Assembly (NCBI RefSeq): GCF_002727065.1
Contig: NZ_PDVP01000016.1
Span: 1-64,000 of the forward strand
Length of the DNA: 64,000 bases
Origin: Zhengella mangrovi
Lineage (GTDB): Bacteria; Pseudomonadota; Alphaproteobacteria; Rhizobiales; Rhizobiaceae
Direction: 5' to 3'
Shown here: one piece after another, positions 24,048-32,904 of the stretch
Layout: each line of letters starts with the position of its first letter
Numbering within the stretch: the first letter of the stretch is position 1
Translations under genes and position numbers: made by a program
The notes under the pieces: generated by a model
Seen by the model: only the letters and a program-made list of their open reading frames with translations
Told to the model about the DNA's origin: nothing
Database searches by the model: none

Positions 24048-25495
24048 GACAGCGGATCCGGTATCGCGGGCCAGTAGTCGCGGGCCCGCTTGGTGTAGGG
24101 GATGTTGGCGTAATCCGGCGTGATGGCGCCGGGCGTGGCAACGGGAATGACCCGCGCGGCGATCGGGTTGAAGCCGGCCTGGTAGTGGTTGGAGGACTTC
24201 ACGCAGACGTAGCGGCGCTTCGACAGGTCGATGCCCAGTTGCTCGAAGGCCTCCGGGTGGAAGGTCTGGCTGCGCACGTCGTTGATGACGATGTCGATGC
24301 CATCGGCCTCGATCCAGACCGCCTCGCCCATCGGGGCCGGCAGGGTGCCGAAGCGCTGGGTCAGGCCGGAAGCGCACTTGCGCACCGTCACCGTCAGGTC
24401 GAGCGGGTCGCCGGACATCGGTCCGCACTTGCCGCCCAGCCGCAATGGCAGCGTCGCGCCCTCGCCGGCTTCCCGGCAGATGCGCACCGCCACCGGATCC
24501 CAGAAAAGGCCCGTCGCCACCGAGGTCATGCCGCGCCCGATCATGGCGCGAAGCAGGAAGGTCGCGTCCGACGGGGCGCCGCCGCCGGCATTGTCGGACA
24601 CGTCGGCCAGCACGACCGGGCCCTTGGCCTCGGCCTGCGCCATGTCGAGCGCCCGGTCGATGTCCGCCATGTCCGGCAGGAGCTGGTGACGGATGGCATG
24701 GAGCGAGCGGCCGAGATCTTCGGCAACGCTTGCCGCACGCGCCTCGTCACCGTCCACGATGGCGAAGGCGCGGGTGCCGGTCCGCGGATGGTCGCCCCAG
24801 GGAAAGCCATGGGCGATGGAAAGCGACAGGATGCCGTCCTTGCCCTCGCGCGCGGCCATGGCGTCCACGAAGGCGCGCATCGGCCCGGACGGCGTCGGCA
24901 TCGCCAGGATCATGCGGCAATCGAAATCGCGCATCACCGGGCGGATGGTCCCGGCGGCGGTGTCACCCGCCAGGCGGAAGAGGTCTTCGGCCCGTTCCGG
25001 GATGTCGACGTGGGGATATTCCTTGAAGGCGACCAGCAGCGTGGCCTGGGTCAGCATGGTTTCGGTCAGGTGGCAATGCGGATCGAGCAGGCCGCCGATG
25101 ACCGCGTCGGGGGCCACCGCCCGGCAATGGGCGATCAGGTCGCCCTCGCAATCGTCGTAACCGTCGGCGATCATGGCGCCATGCAGGGCCAGCAGCACGA
25201 TGTCGGCCCCGCCGCAGCGCGTCAGGTCCGTGATGATCTCGTCGCGGAAATCCTCGTAGACCTTGCGCACGGTCGGTCCGGCGGGCTGCGCGTGGGCCGA
25301 AAGGGATTCGACCACCTCCCAGCCGCGCAACTGCGCCGCCGCGCGCCAGATATGCAGCGGCGCGGTGAAATATTCTTTCGGATAGGCCGTGGCGTCGCCG
25401 TGCCGGATACCGGCTTCGGCGAAGCTCAGGTAGCCGGTCGGCAATGGCGAAAACGAATTCGTTTCCGTGCTCAGCCCCGCGATGAAGACCTTCAT
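24044..25495 (-). CDS. MlrC-family (M81/DUF1485) metallo-hydrolase
   Basis: A 483-residue protein of the microcystinase C (MlrC, peptidase family M81) group. The N terminus KVFIAGLSTETNSFSP is diagnostic. Metal-site candidates are in LLDPHCHLTE and LADVSDNAGGGAPSDAT, with the C-terminal SSNHYQAGFNPIA segment also conserved. MlrC opens linearised microcystin fragments, but most homologues sit in transporter operons and presumably cleave small amides or imides. ATG 25495 overlaps the dctQ stop as ATGA. Cytoplasmic. Confidence 0.9.
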   Translation of the reverse strand: MKVFIAGLSTETNSFSPLPTGYLSFAEAGIRHGDATAYPKEYFTAPLHIWRAAAQLRGWEVVESLSAHAQPAGPTVRKVYEDFRDEIITDLTRCGGADIVLLALHGAMIADGYDDCEGDLIAHCRAVAPDAVIGGLLDPHCHLTETMLTQATLLVAFKEYPHVDIPERAEDLFRLAGDTAAGTIRPVMRDFDCRMILAMPTPSGPMRAFVDAMAAREGKDGILSLSIAHGFPWGDHPRTGTRAFAIVDGDEARAASVAEDLGRSLHAIRHQLLPDMADIDRALDMAQAEAKGPVVLADVSDNAGGGAPSDATFLLRAMIGRGMTSVATGLFWDPVAVRICREAGEGATLPLRLGGKCGPMSGDPLDLTVTVRKCASGLTQRFGTLPAPMGEAVWIEADGIDIVINDVRSQTFHPEAFEQLGIDLSKRRYVCVKSSNHYQAGFNPIAARVIPVATPGAITPDYANIPYTKRARDYWPAIPDPLS

Positions 25496-26046
25496 TGTGC
25501 CTCTTTCCCCTCGGTCGCAATGGCGCCGGGCGCCGGTTGGCCGGCAAGCCCGGCGGCCGATATGGCAATCAGGTGGATGACGATGATGGCGAAGGCCACC
25601 GGCACGGCGGCGGTGAACCAGATCATCGGGATGTCGAGCATCTCGCCCTGCCGCCCGAGGCTCCGGCCGAGGAAACCTCGCGCCATGTTCATGCCCGGGG
25701 CGAAAACGGAGAACCACAGCACCGGTACGGCGAACAGCAGCACGCCGGCACCGCGCACCAGCGTCAGTGCGGCGCCCGTCCGCCCGCCGATCGCCAGCAT
25801 GGCCGGGAAAAGCACCGGGTTGGCGCCGGCCCGGAAAGCGCAGGAGGCGCCCAGCATGCCGGCCCATACCATGGCCCGCCGCGCCAGTTCCTCCGTCCAG
25901 ATGGGCGGCGAGGCGAAGATGTAGCGCGCCACGGTCTGCCACAGCGCCGCCCCCAGCATGACGAAGAGCGCGGCCACCGCCAGCACCATGGCGATACGGT
26001 CGATCCCGGCCGAAAGGCGGCCGAGACCGTTGGCAAGACGGTGCAT
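25492..26046 (-). CDS. dctQ: TRAP transporter small permease (DctQ)
   Basis: A 184-residue membrane protein with four transmembrane segments and the DctQ signature WTEELARRAMVWAGMLGAS around residues 50-68. ATG 26046 is taken because it lies 5 bases after the dctP stop; an earlier Met at 26076 would overlap dctP. It pairs with the large DctM subunit encoded upstream in the operon and with the binding protein. Confidence 0.92.
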   Translation of the reverse strand: MHRLANGLGRLSAGIDRIAMVLAVAALFVMLGAALWQTVARYIFASPPIWTEELARRAMVWAGMLGASCAFRAGANPVLFPAMLAIGGRTGAALTLVRGAGVLLFAVPVLWFSVFAPGMNMARGFLGRSLGRQGEMLDIPMIWFTAAVPVAFAIIVIHLIAISAAGLAGQPAPGAIATEGKEAQ

Positions 26047-26051
26047 CGCCG

Positions 26052-27023
26052 TCACTCGCCCTTGGCCTTGCGCCACTCGGCGAGCTGTTCGGGGGTAATG
26101 AGCCCGCTGTTGTAGGTGGCCTCGGACGCCTTGCGGAATTCCTCGCGCGCCGCGTCCGACAGGTTGACGACGGAAACGCCCGCCGCCTTCAGCTTGTCGA
26201 TCACGCCGCCCTGGGTCCCGAGCCAGTCGCGGTTGGCCTTGTTGGCCGCGGCGATGGCATCGTCAACCGTCTTGCGGTCGGCATCGGAGAGGCCCTCGTA
26301 CCACTGTTCCGAGATGATCGCGATGCGCAGCGAGGGCGCCACGGCGGCATCGGTGAAGTGCTTGATGAAATCGGTGTGGCCGAACAGCAGCGGCACGAAG
26401 GCCGGGTTGAGGTAGCCATCGGCGACGCCGGTCTGCAGCGCGTTCGGCACCTCGGCCCAGCTGACGATCGTGCCCGAGGCGCCCCAGGTCTTGTAGAGCT
26501 CGATCTGGCTTTCATCCAGCGCGCGCATCCGCAGGCCTTTCATGTCGGCCAGCGAATTGACGTCCCGCTTGGTGTTGAAGATGCCGGTCGCCGGACCGAC
26601 GGTGGTCACCGCGCCGACACGCACGCCGCCCGGCGTCGTGCCTTCGTTGATCCGCGCCAGCATGCCGCCGTCGTAAAGCGCGCGGTCCACCTCCGCCATG
26701 TCGGCGAAGAAATAGGGCAGGCGTAGCCCGTAGATCAGCTTGTCCAGCGAGCCGACGATGTTGAGCGGCGCCATCGCCACCTCGACGAGGCCCTGGCTGA
26801 CCTGGTCGAAGATCTCGGCGTCGCTGCCCAGCGCGCCGCGCTGGAATTCCTCTGCCTTCATGCCGTTGGCATTGAGGTGTTCCACGAAGGTATGCGCCCA
26901 GACATAGCTGCCCGAGCCTTGCAGGTCCGGCGGGCTGTCGAGCGATACCTTGACCTGCGCCACGGCGGCGGTCGCCATGGCCAGCGCGGCCCCGAGTGCG
27001 GCCACAAATGCAAAACGTTTCAT
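26052..27023 (-). CDS. dctP: TRAP transporter substrate-binding protein (DctP family)
   Basis: A 323-residue periplasmic protein. Signal peptide MKRFAFVAALGAALAMATAAVA, then VKVSLDSPPDLQGSGS. The DctP helix GLRMRALDESQIELYKTWGAS contains the Arg that salt-bridges a substrate carboxylate in this family, and the following 'VPNALQTGVADGYLNP' matches the family. ATG 27023 has GGGAGA 7 bases upstream. The ligand is therefore an organic acid or amino-acid-like anion. It lies between the dctM and dctQ genes. Confidence 0.93.
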   Translation of the reverse strand: MKRFAFVAALGAALAMATAAVAQVKVSLDSPPDLQGSGSYVWAHTFVEHLNANGMKAEEFQRGALGSDAEIFDQVSQGLVEVAMAPLNIVGSLDKLIYGLRLPYFFADMAEVDRALYDGGMLARINEGTTPGGVRVGAVTTVGPATGIFNTKRDVNSLADMKGLRMRALDESQIELYKTWGASGTIVSWAEVPNALQTGVADGYLNPAFVPLLFGHTDFIKHFTDAAVAPSLRIAIISEQWYEGLSDADRKTVDDAIAAANKANRDWLGTQGGVIDKLKAAGVSVVNLSDAAREEFRKASEATYNSGLITPEQLAEWRKAKGE

Positions 27024-27072
27024 TGCGCGTCTCCCTGTTTTCCTTGCTTGAACGAAATCGCGGACGGCGGGA

Positions 27073-28362
27073 TCATCCTCCCCCCGCCAGACCGAATGCA
27101 CGCGGCAGCGCCAGGCTGATCTGCGGAAACGCGACCAGCAGCGCCAGCACGAAAACCTCGACGAGCACGAACGGCATCACCGCCCGCGCCAGGCGCCAGT
27201 AGTTCACCCCGGTCACCGTGGTCACCATCAGCAGGCACCCGCCAAGCGGCGGCGAGACCAGGCCGATGCACAGGTTGAAACAGAGCACGATGCCAAGGTG
27301 AACGGGATCCGCCCCCTGCGCAAGCGCGGTCGGCGCCAGCAGCGGCACAAGCAGGGCGAGCGCGACCGGGATGTCGAGGAACATCCCGGCGACCAGGAAC
27401 AGGACGTTGAGCACCACCATGTAGCCGACCGGGCCGAGCCCCATCGCCTCGACGAGGCCGGAAATGGCTTCCGGTACGCGCTCCAGCGCGCTGAGGTGGC
27501 CCAGCGCCGAAACGGCGGCGATCAGCAGGAAGATCGCACCCGACAGCATTGCGGTGCGCCGGAAGGCCTGCCAGACCGCGTCCATCCCCATGCGTTCGTA
27601 ATGGTAGCCGCCGGCCCATGCGACCGCGACCGCCACGGCGGCCGCTTCCGTCGGTGTCATAAGGCCGAAGACGATACCGCCCAGGATGATGGCCGGAACC
27701 AGCAGGGCGGGCAGCGCGTGGATCAGGGCTGGAAGGAAGCGGGGAACCTCGCCCTTCTCCAGACGCGGATGGCCGTAGGCGCGCGCGTAGAAGGCATTGG
27801 CGATCATCAGCGCGGCCGCCAGCAGCAGGCCCGGCACGATGCCGGCGATGAAGAGCGCGGTCACCGACGTGCTCATCAGCGCGCCGTAGAAGATCAGGAT
27901 GATCGACGGCGGGATGATCGGGCCGATGATGGAGGAGGCCGCCGTGATCGCGCTGGCATACTCCAGGTCGTAGCCGCGCTCGCGCATGGCCGGAACCAGC
28001 GTGTTGGAGACCGCCGCGGAATCCGCCACCGCCGAACCGGAAATGCCGGCAAAGAAGACGCTGGTCATGATGTTCACGTGGCCGAGACCGCCGCGCAGCC
28101 GCCCCACCATCGCCATCGCGAGATCGATCAGCACCCGCGTGATCCCGCCCCGGTTCATCAGTTCGCCGGCCAGGATGAAGAGCGGCATCGCCATCAGCGC
28201 GAAGACGTCGATCTTGGAAAAGATCTGCTGCGGCAGGATCGCGAGGTACCGGCTGTTGTCCGTGGCCATGAAGGCAAGGACCGCTGTCGCGCCGATGACA
28301 TAGGCAATCGCGAGGCCCGACCCGAGCAGGATGATGCCGGCGGCGAGCACGAGCCAGATCAT
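27073..28362 (-). CDS. dctM: TRAP transporter large permease (DctM)
   Basis: A 429-residue membrane protein of the DctM family with about twelve hydrophobic segments and the typical ALMAMPLFILAGELMNRGGIT, VFFAGISGSAVADSAA and IIPPSIILIFYGAL motifs. ATG 28362 overlaps the stop of the FAD oxidase by 4 bases. The order here is oxidase-dctM-dctP-dctQ-mlrC, so the two permease subunits are separated by the binding-protein gene. It uses a sodium or proton gradient for uptake. Confidence 0.94.
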   Translation of the reverse strand: MIWLVLAAGIILLGSGLAIAYVIGATAVLAFMATDNSRYLAILPQQIFSKIDVFALMAMPLFILAGELMNRGGITRVLIDLAMAMVGRLRGGLGHVNIMTSVFFAGISGSAVADSAAVSNTLVPAMRERGYDLEYASAITAASSIIGPIIPPSIILIFYGALMSTSVTALFIAGIVPGLLLAAALMIANAFYARAYGHPRLEKGEVPRFLPALIHALPALLVPAIILGGIVFGLMTPTEAAAVAVAVAWAGGYHYERMGMDAVWQAFRRTAMLSGAIFLLIAAVSALGHLSALERVPEAISGLVEAMGLGPVGYMVVLNVLFLVAGMFLDIPVALALLVPLLAPTALAQGADPVHLGIVLCFNLCIGLVSPPLGGCLLMVTTVTGVNYWRLARAVMPFVLVEVFVLALLVAFPQISLALPRAFGLAGGG

Positions 28363-29510
28363 CGGCCGATCCCCGCCCGTCCCGGGCTGAGTGCTTCCGC
28401 GGTGACCCCCTCGGCCAGGATATCGGCGGGTAGCGGCTGCTTCAGCACCAGGGCTGCGGCGGCCCGCGCAGCGGCCGGCGCGCTCTGGATGCCGTAGCCG
28501 CCCTGCCCGGCCAGCCAGAAGAAGCCGTCCGCATCCCGTGCATGGCCGATGACGGGACACTTGTCGGCCACGAAGGAGCGCAGTCCCGCCCACTTGTGCA
28601 CGACACGGCGAACCGAAATGTCGAAGGCCTGTTCGATCCGGTCGACGCAGATGGCGACATCCAGTTCTTCGGGCTGTGCGTCGCACGGCGGCGACGGCGT
28701 CTCGTCGGCTGGCGAGATCAGCAGTTTCCCGGCATCGGGCTTGAGATAGAAACCTTCTTGCGCGTCCACGACCATCGGCCAGGTGGCCGGCCGGTCGGGT
28801 TCCGCTCCGGCCGGCGGGTCGATCAGCACCGCCGTGCGCCGTTTCGGCACCAGGCCGACGGGTGCGACACCGGCCATCACCGCGATTTCGTCGGCCCAGG
28901 CGCCCGCGGCGTTGACGATGGTGGCTGACCGGAAACGCTGGCCGCCGGCTTCGACCGTCCACACGCCGCCGTCGCGGGAAAGCCGGGTGACCCCGGCATT
29001 CGTGCGCACCGTTCCGCCAAGGGCCTGGAATGTCTTGAGGTAGTGCTGGTGCAGGGCGTCGACGTCGATGTCGGCGGCGCTGCCGTCCATCAGCGCGCCG
29101 GCGATGTAACCAGGCCGGATCAGCGGCATCATCGAGAGCGCCGCGTCGGTCCCGATCGGGTGGACGGCATCGCCAAGTTCTTCCGCCAGTTCTTCCAGCA
29201 CGCCGGCCTGGCCCTCGTGCGCCACGAACAGCACACCGCGCTGCCGCAGCAGCGGCTGCGAGATGAAGCGGCTGTCCGGATTGCAGAAGAAATCGTGAGA
29301 CGCGCGCGACAGCGCACGGATGACCGGCGGGCCGTAGGCGACCGTGAAGAGCGCCGCCGAGCGGCCGGTGGTGTGATAGCCCGGCCTGTCTTCCCGTTCG
29401 AGAACAAGGACGCGCGCATGACCCGCCAGTTCGGCTGCCACCGACGCACCGGCAATCCCGGCGCCGATGATGATGATGTCGTGGCTGTCGTCCGGCTCGG
29501 CCATGGCCAT
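28359..29510 (-). CDS. FAD-dependent amine/D-amino-acid oxidase (DadA-like)
   Basis: A 383-residue DAO-family flavoenzyme. The FAD dinucleotide fold is DIIIIGAGIAGASVAAEL near residue 10, followed by E-R-E-D-R-P-G-Y-H-T-T-G-R-S-A and a C-terminal GFFWLAGQGGYGIQSAPA. ATG 29510 is used (GAGGG upstream); a second in-frame ATG six bases later is equally possible. Family members oxidise D-amino acids, glycine, sarcosine or 2-hydroxyglutarate. It is the first gene of the TRAP operon, directly behind the operator, which points to catabolism of an amino- or hydroxy-acid. Confidence 0.88.
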   Translation of the reverse strand: MAMAEPDDSHDIIIIGAGIAGASVAAELAGHARVLVLEREDRPGYHTTGRSAALFTVAYGPPVIRALSRASHDFFCNPDSRFISQPLLRQRGVLFVAHEGQAGVLEELAEELGDAVHPIGTDAALSMMPLIRPGYIAGALMDGSAADIDVDALHQHYLKTFQALGGTVRTNAGVTRLSRDGGVWTVEAGGQRFRSATIVNAAGAWADEIAVMAGVAPVGLVPKRRTAVLIDPPAGAEPDRPATWPMVVDAQEGFYLKPDAGKLLISPADETPSPPCDAQPEELDVAICVDRIEQAFDISVRRVVHKWAGLRSFVADKCPVIGHARDADGFFWLAGQGGYGIQSAPAAARAAAALVLKQPLPADILAEGVTAEALSPGRAGIGR

Positions 29511-29539
29511 CCTCTCCCTCACCAAAAACGGTAACATCG

Positions 29540-29578
29540 TTTTTCCGATTGGAAAAGCCAAATTTTCCGAAAGGAAAA
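29540..29578. promoter_or_regulatory. tandem palindromic operator (two TTTTCC-N4-GGAAAA)
   Basis: Two nearly identical palindromes, TTTTCC-GATT-GGAAAA (29541-29556) and TTTTCC-GAAA-GGAAAA (29563-29578), have centres exactly 22 bases apart, two helical turns. They fill the gap between the divergent FAD-oxidase and XRE-cupin genes. Two regulator dimers could bind side by side on one face of the DNA. This is a strong candidate operator for the adjacent regulator. Confidence 0.75.
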
Positions 29579-29639
29579 AAGCGCATTGCCGCCGGTCCCG
29601 CAGGAGACTAGAATCGGGTTCCGGTGGCGGGGAAAATCC

Positions 29640-30224
29640 ATGAATGAAAACGCGAAAACCGAAAGCCAGCGCAGCGAGTTCGGGCAGCAGATCCGGCGGT
29701 TGAGGCGCGAGAAGGGCTGGACGCTCGCCCATGTCGCCGCACGCTCCGGCCTGGCGGTCTCCACCATTTCGAAGGCCGAGCGCGGCATCATCGCGCTTAC
29801 CTATGACCGGTTGGCCCAACTGGCCCATGGGCTGGAAACCGACATGGCCGCCTTCTTCGCCTCAGAGGGCGGCCGCTTCGAGCCCGGCGGCTTCGCCGTG
29901 GCCAGGAAGGGCGAGTTCAGCCGGCAGGAAACCCGCAACTACGTCTACGAAATGCTGTTCCCGGAACTGTGGCAGAAGGCCATGACCCCGATGATGGGCA
30001 CCCTCAAGGCCCATGACATCAAGGATTTCGATGACTTCGTCCGCCACCCCGGCCAGGAATTCCTGATCGTTCTCGAAGGTACGGTCACTGTCCACCTGGA
30101 GGGCCGAGACGCGGTCGTGCTCAACGAGGGCGATTCCATCTATTTCGACAGCGCCCGGGGGCATCTCTATGCTTCCGACGAGGAGCGCGACGCGCGCATT
30201 CTCGTTGTCTGCGTCGCATCCTGA
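29640..30224 (+). CDS. XRE-cupin transcriptional regulator
   Basis: A 194-residue protein with an N-terminal HTH_3 domain (FGQQIRRLRREKGWTLAHVA, RSGLAVSTISKAERG) and a C-terminal cupin (HPGQEFLIVLEGTVTVHL, LNEGDSIYFDSARGH). This is the PuuR/SutR-like group that senses small amino or organic compounds through the cupin. ATG 29640 is chosen with GGGGA 7 bases upstream. It is divergent from the TRAP operon and separated from it only by the tandem palindromes, so it most likely controls that operon and itself. Confidence 0.92.
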   Translation: MNENAKTESQRSEFGQQIRRLRREKGWTLAHVAARSGLAVSTISKAERGIIALTYDRLAQLAHGLETDMAAFFASEGGRFEPGGFAVARKGEFSRQETRNYVYEMLFPELWQKAMTPMMGTLKAHDIKDFDDFVRHPGQEFLIVLEGTVTVHLEGRDAVVLNEGDSIYFDSARGHLYASDEERDARILVVCVAS

Positions 30225-30408
30225 ACGCTGCCGCACCTGCGGCCTCGGCTGCTGCCGGGCTTGCGGATATGAAGTTTTCAGGCAGGGCGTCCAGCGAAGC
30301 GAAAGCCCGGGATAAGCAAGCATTGCCGATCGCAAGACTGATGATTGCAAATATTCAATATTATGCAATTCTGCAAATTAAAGAAAATCAACGGGAGGGG
30401 ACTGGCAC
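30225..30408. promoter_or_regulatory. AT-rich upstream region of the M23 peptidase gene
   Basis: The last 80 bases are strikingly AT-rich for this genome and contain TTGCAAATATTCAATATTATGCAA (an imperfect dyad with TTGCA/TGCAA ends) at about 30345-30368. A GGGAGGGG ribosome-binding site follows 8 bases before the GTG start at 30409. A promoter is expected here, but no clear -35/-10 pair can be fixed. Confidence 0.3.
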
Positions 30409-32346
30409 GTGAACAAATCCAGCAATCATCTGGCAGAAACCCTCACGCCGCATCGGCGGCCGCGCTGGTGGCATGTCCTTCTGTTCATGGCCCTACTGCA
30501 GGCACCTGCCCACGCCCAGTTCGGCGGCGGCGAGATCGCGGTGCCGACCGATGCGGCCAGCTTCCAGATCGATGCCCTCCACAACGATGTGGTCAACGCC
30601 GCACGCGCACTGGGACTGCCGCAGGCCACCACCCCCGTTCCTCCGGCGAACCGCAGTTCCTACGAGAAGCTGGAATACCCCTTGCGGCTCACCCCGCAGG
30701 CCAAGGGCAATTCGACGGTCCACATTTCCAACTTCGTCGACCTCGACAGCGGCGCGGGGCTGCAGGACTTCGTCTGCGGCACGCGGACCTACAACGGCCA
30801 CCGCGGAACGGACAACTTCCTGTCGATCGGCTCGTGGTGGCGCATGGACCAGGGGACGCACGACATCGTCGCGGCGACCGACGGAACGATCGTTGCGAAA
30901 CAGGACGGGCAGAACGATCGCACCTGCGGCGAGCTGTCCAGCGTGCCCAACAACCCGGCCAACTATGTCACCATCCTGCAGCCCGACGGGCTGTACGCGT
31001 ATTACTATCACATGAAGAACGGTTCGGTGACGCCGGTGGCCGTGGGGTCAACGGTCAAGGCCGGCGACTACCTGGGCAAGGTCGGCAGTTCGGGTTTCTC
31101 CAGCGGCCCGCATCTGCACATTGAACTGAGAACGTCGGCAGGCGAAACCGTGGACCCGTTTTTCGGCGCCTGCACCGCCGCCCCCAGCCTCTGGAAGCAC
31201 CAGTGGCATGCGGAAAACGATTTCAGGATCACCGAAGTCTCGACGCACTCCGCGCCACCGGAATTCGCGACCTGCACCAACAATGTCGCCAGCACCGACA
31301 CGCCCCATTATCAGCGGGCCTTCAATCCCGGTGAGACCGTCTATCTGCTGCTCTACCTGCGCGACCTCTTCACCACCGGCGAGGTGATCTCGGTCGAGGT
31401 CTACAATCCGTCCGGCGCCATGGCCTGGAGCAGCCAGTTCAACACCGGCGCGCGGAGCTACCAGTCGTCCTACTGGTATTTCACCTACAATCTCTCCAGC
31501 GGCGCGGCGCGGGGCAAATGGCGCTACCGTTTCACGGCGGGCAGCCAGTCGGCCGAAGGCGCCTTCTTCGTCGAAGCCGACCCGCCGGATGCCACCCTCT
31601 TCGCGGCGACGCTTCCCGGCGGACGCAGCATCCGGACCGGCACCACGGCGACGGCCTTCGTGACCATCCAGAATGCCGGCGCCAACATCGCCTACGGTTG
31701 CGGCATCTACCTGCAGACGCCGGTCGCCGGGGAGTTCTGGTTCCAGGAAACGGACCCGGCGACCAACCTGCTGACCGGCACGCGCAACGCCCATGTCGAC
31801 ATTCCGGGCAACGCGGTCCAGACCTTCGCCATCGGATACACGCCCGACGTGGGCACGAATTCGACCGGCGTGACCACGGCGCTGCGCTACAAATGCGCCA
31901 ACGGCGATGCCGCGCCCGTGTTCAAGGGCGTCAACACGATGGCCTTCTCCTTCGCCGACACGCCCGTTCCCGACATCATCCCCATCGGCGTGACACCGAC
32001 GCAGGACGGCATCCTGCGAACCGGTGGACTGAATTCGCCGGCGTCCTGGTTTGCCTCTGCGGTGAACATCGGGAGCAGTGCAACGCTCGGCGTCAGCGCG
32101 CTCCTGCCGGCAATCGGCGGGCTTACCTCGACGGTCTGTGAACTGGATGGAAACGGCGTCTGCACGGGTCCGTCCGCCAGTACCATCAATGTCCTGTTCC
32201 AGCCCAACGTGCCCAAGACGTTCAAGATCACCGTGCAGTCGTCGGCCACCGTGCCCTTCGATCCCGCCAACAACCGTTCCGCGCTTCGGTTCGAGGACGC
32301 CGGCGGCTTGAGAGGCGAAACGAGCGTCGCGGTGACCACCCAGTAG
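30409..32346 (+). CDS. secreted M23 (LytM-like) peptidase with a novel C-terminal module
   Basis: A 645-residue exported protein beginning at GTG (GGGAGGGG 8 bases upstream). Signal/anchor segment at 20-36 (WWHVLLFMALLQAPAHAQ). The M23 domain shows all zinc and catalytic residues: H131-x3-D135 in HRGTD, H201 in YYYHM and HLH235-237 in GPHLHIEL. It should cut peptidoglycan cross-bridges or another Gly-rich peptide. A middle beta region (about 260-390) includes a paired-Trp segment. The final ~245 residues match the C-terminal module of the FG-GAP protein at 1087-3165. No operon partner; convergent with cynS. Confidence 0.9.
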   Translation: MNKSSNHLAETLTPHRRPRWWHVLLFMALLQAPAHAQFGGGEIAVPTDAASFQIDALHNDVVNAARALGLPQATTPVPPANRSSYEKLEYPLRLTPQAKGNSTVHISNFVDLDSGAGLQDFVCGTRTYNGHRGTDNFLSIGSWWRMDQGTHDIVAATDGTIVAKQDGQNDRTCGELSSVPNNPANYVTILQPDGLYAYYYHMKNGSVTPVAVGSTVKAGDYLGKVGSSGFSSGPHLHIELRTSAGETVDPFFGACTAAPSLWKHQWHAENDFRITEVSTHSAPPEFATCTNNVASTDTPHYQRAFNPGETVYLLLYLRDLFTTGEVISVEVYNPSGAMAWSSQFNTGARSYQSSYWYFTYNLSSGAARGKWRYRFTAGSQSAEGAFFVEADPPDATLFAATLPGGRSIRTGTTATAFVTIQNAGANIAYGCGIYLQTPVAGEFWFQETDPATNLLTGTRNAHVDIPGNAVQTFAIGYTPDVGTNSTGVTTALRYKCANGDAAPVFKGVNTMAFSFADTPVPDIIPIGVTPTQDGILRTGGLNSPASWFASAVNIGSSATLGVSALLPAIGGLTSTVCELDGNGVCTGPSASTINVLFQPNVPKTFKITVQSSATVPFDPANNRSALRFEDAGGLRGETSVAVTTQ

Positions 32347-32382
32347 AAGCCGAACGGGCGGCGCGCCAGCCGCACGGGATCA

Positions 32383-32406
32383 GGCGGCGGAGCCCGGTCC
32401 GCCGCC
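32383..32406. terminator. hairpin between the M23 peptidase and cynS genes
   Basis: GGCGGCGGA (32383-32391), loop GCCCGG, TCCGCCGCC (32398-32406): a perfect 9-bp stem between convergent genes, 37 bases after the peptidase stop and 11 before the cynS stop. There is no T-tract, so the mode of action is uncertain. Confidence 0.4.
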
Positions 32407-32416
32407 GCGTCCGGCC

Positions 32417-32881
32417 TCACCAGCTGTTGTAGCTCAGGTACTTGCCGGACATCTCCACCTTGACGCGGTCGCCCTTGGGGTTCGCCACCCGCGTGACGCT
32501 CATGTCGAAATCGATCGCGGACATGATGCCGTCGCCGAATTCCTCGTGGATCAGAGCCTTGATGGTCGGTCCGTAGACACCGACGATCTCGTAGAAGCGG
32601 TAGATGCAGGGGTCGGTCGGCACGGTCTGGTCCCAGACCTTCGTCGGGCTCTCGGCCAGCACCTCGACAACCTCCTGCGGCAGTCCCAGCACCTGCGCCA
32701 GCGCCTGCGCCTTGGCCTCCGGCATGGCATTCATCCCGACGCAGGCCGAATGCGTCCATACCGGGGACATCCCGATCTTGTCGGCAATCTCGTCCCAGGT
32801 CATGCCGGCCTTCTTCTTGGCCGCCAGGATGATCAGGGCCGCGTCATCCTTGCTCAGCATCTGCGGTATTTCGATGGTCAT
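32417..32881 (-). CDS. cynS: cyanate hydratase (cyanase)
   Basis: A 154-residue cyanase, full length for the family. It catalyses bicarbonate-dependent breakdown of cyanate to ammonia and CO2 (via carbamate). The active-site Arg and Glu are in YRFYEIVGVYG and the Ser in GDGIMSAIDFDM. The N-terminal HTH-like domain is present (KKKAGMTWDEIADKIGMSPVW). It is the last gene of a four-gene operon behind an ABC transporter of the nitrate/cyanate type, so imported cyanate is used as nitrogen source or detoxified. Confidence 0.97.
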   Translation of the reverse strand: MTIEIPQMLSKDDAALIILAAKKKAGMTWDEIADKIGMSPVWTHSACVGMNAMPEAKAQALAQVLGLPQEVVEVLAESPTKVWDQTVPTDPCIYRFYEIVGVYGPTIKALIHEEFGDGIMSAIDFDMSVTRVANPKGDRVKVEMSGKYLSYNSW

Positions 32882-32904
32882 GGGTCGTGTCTCCTCTTTC
32901 TCGG

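Noticed and set aside
27298-28497. Plus-strand 399-codon frame in the TRAP permease region
   Set aside because: Very rich in Arg, Asp, Gln and His, the typical antisense of a hydrophobic membrane protein.
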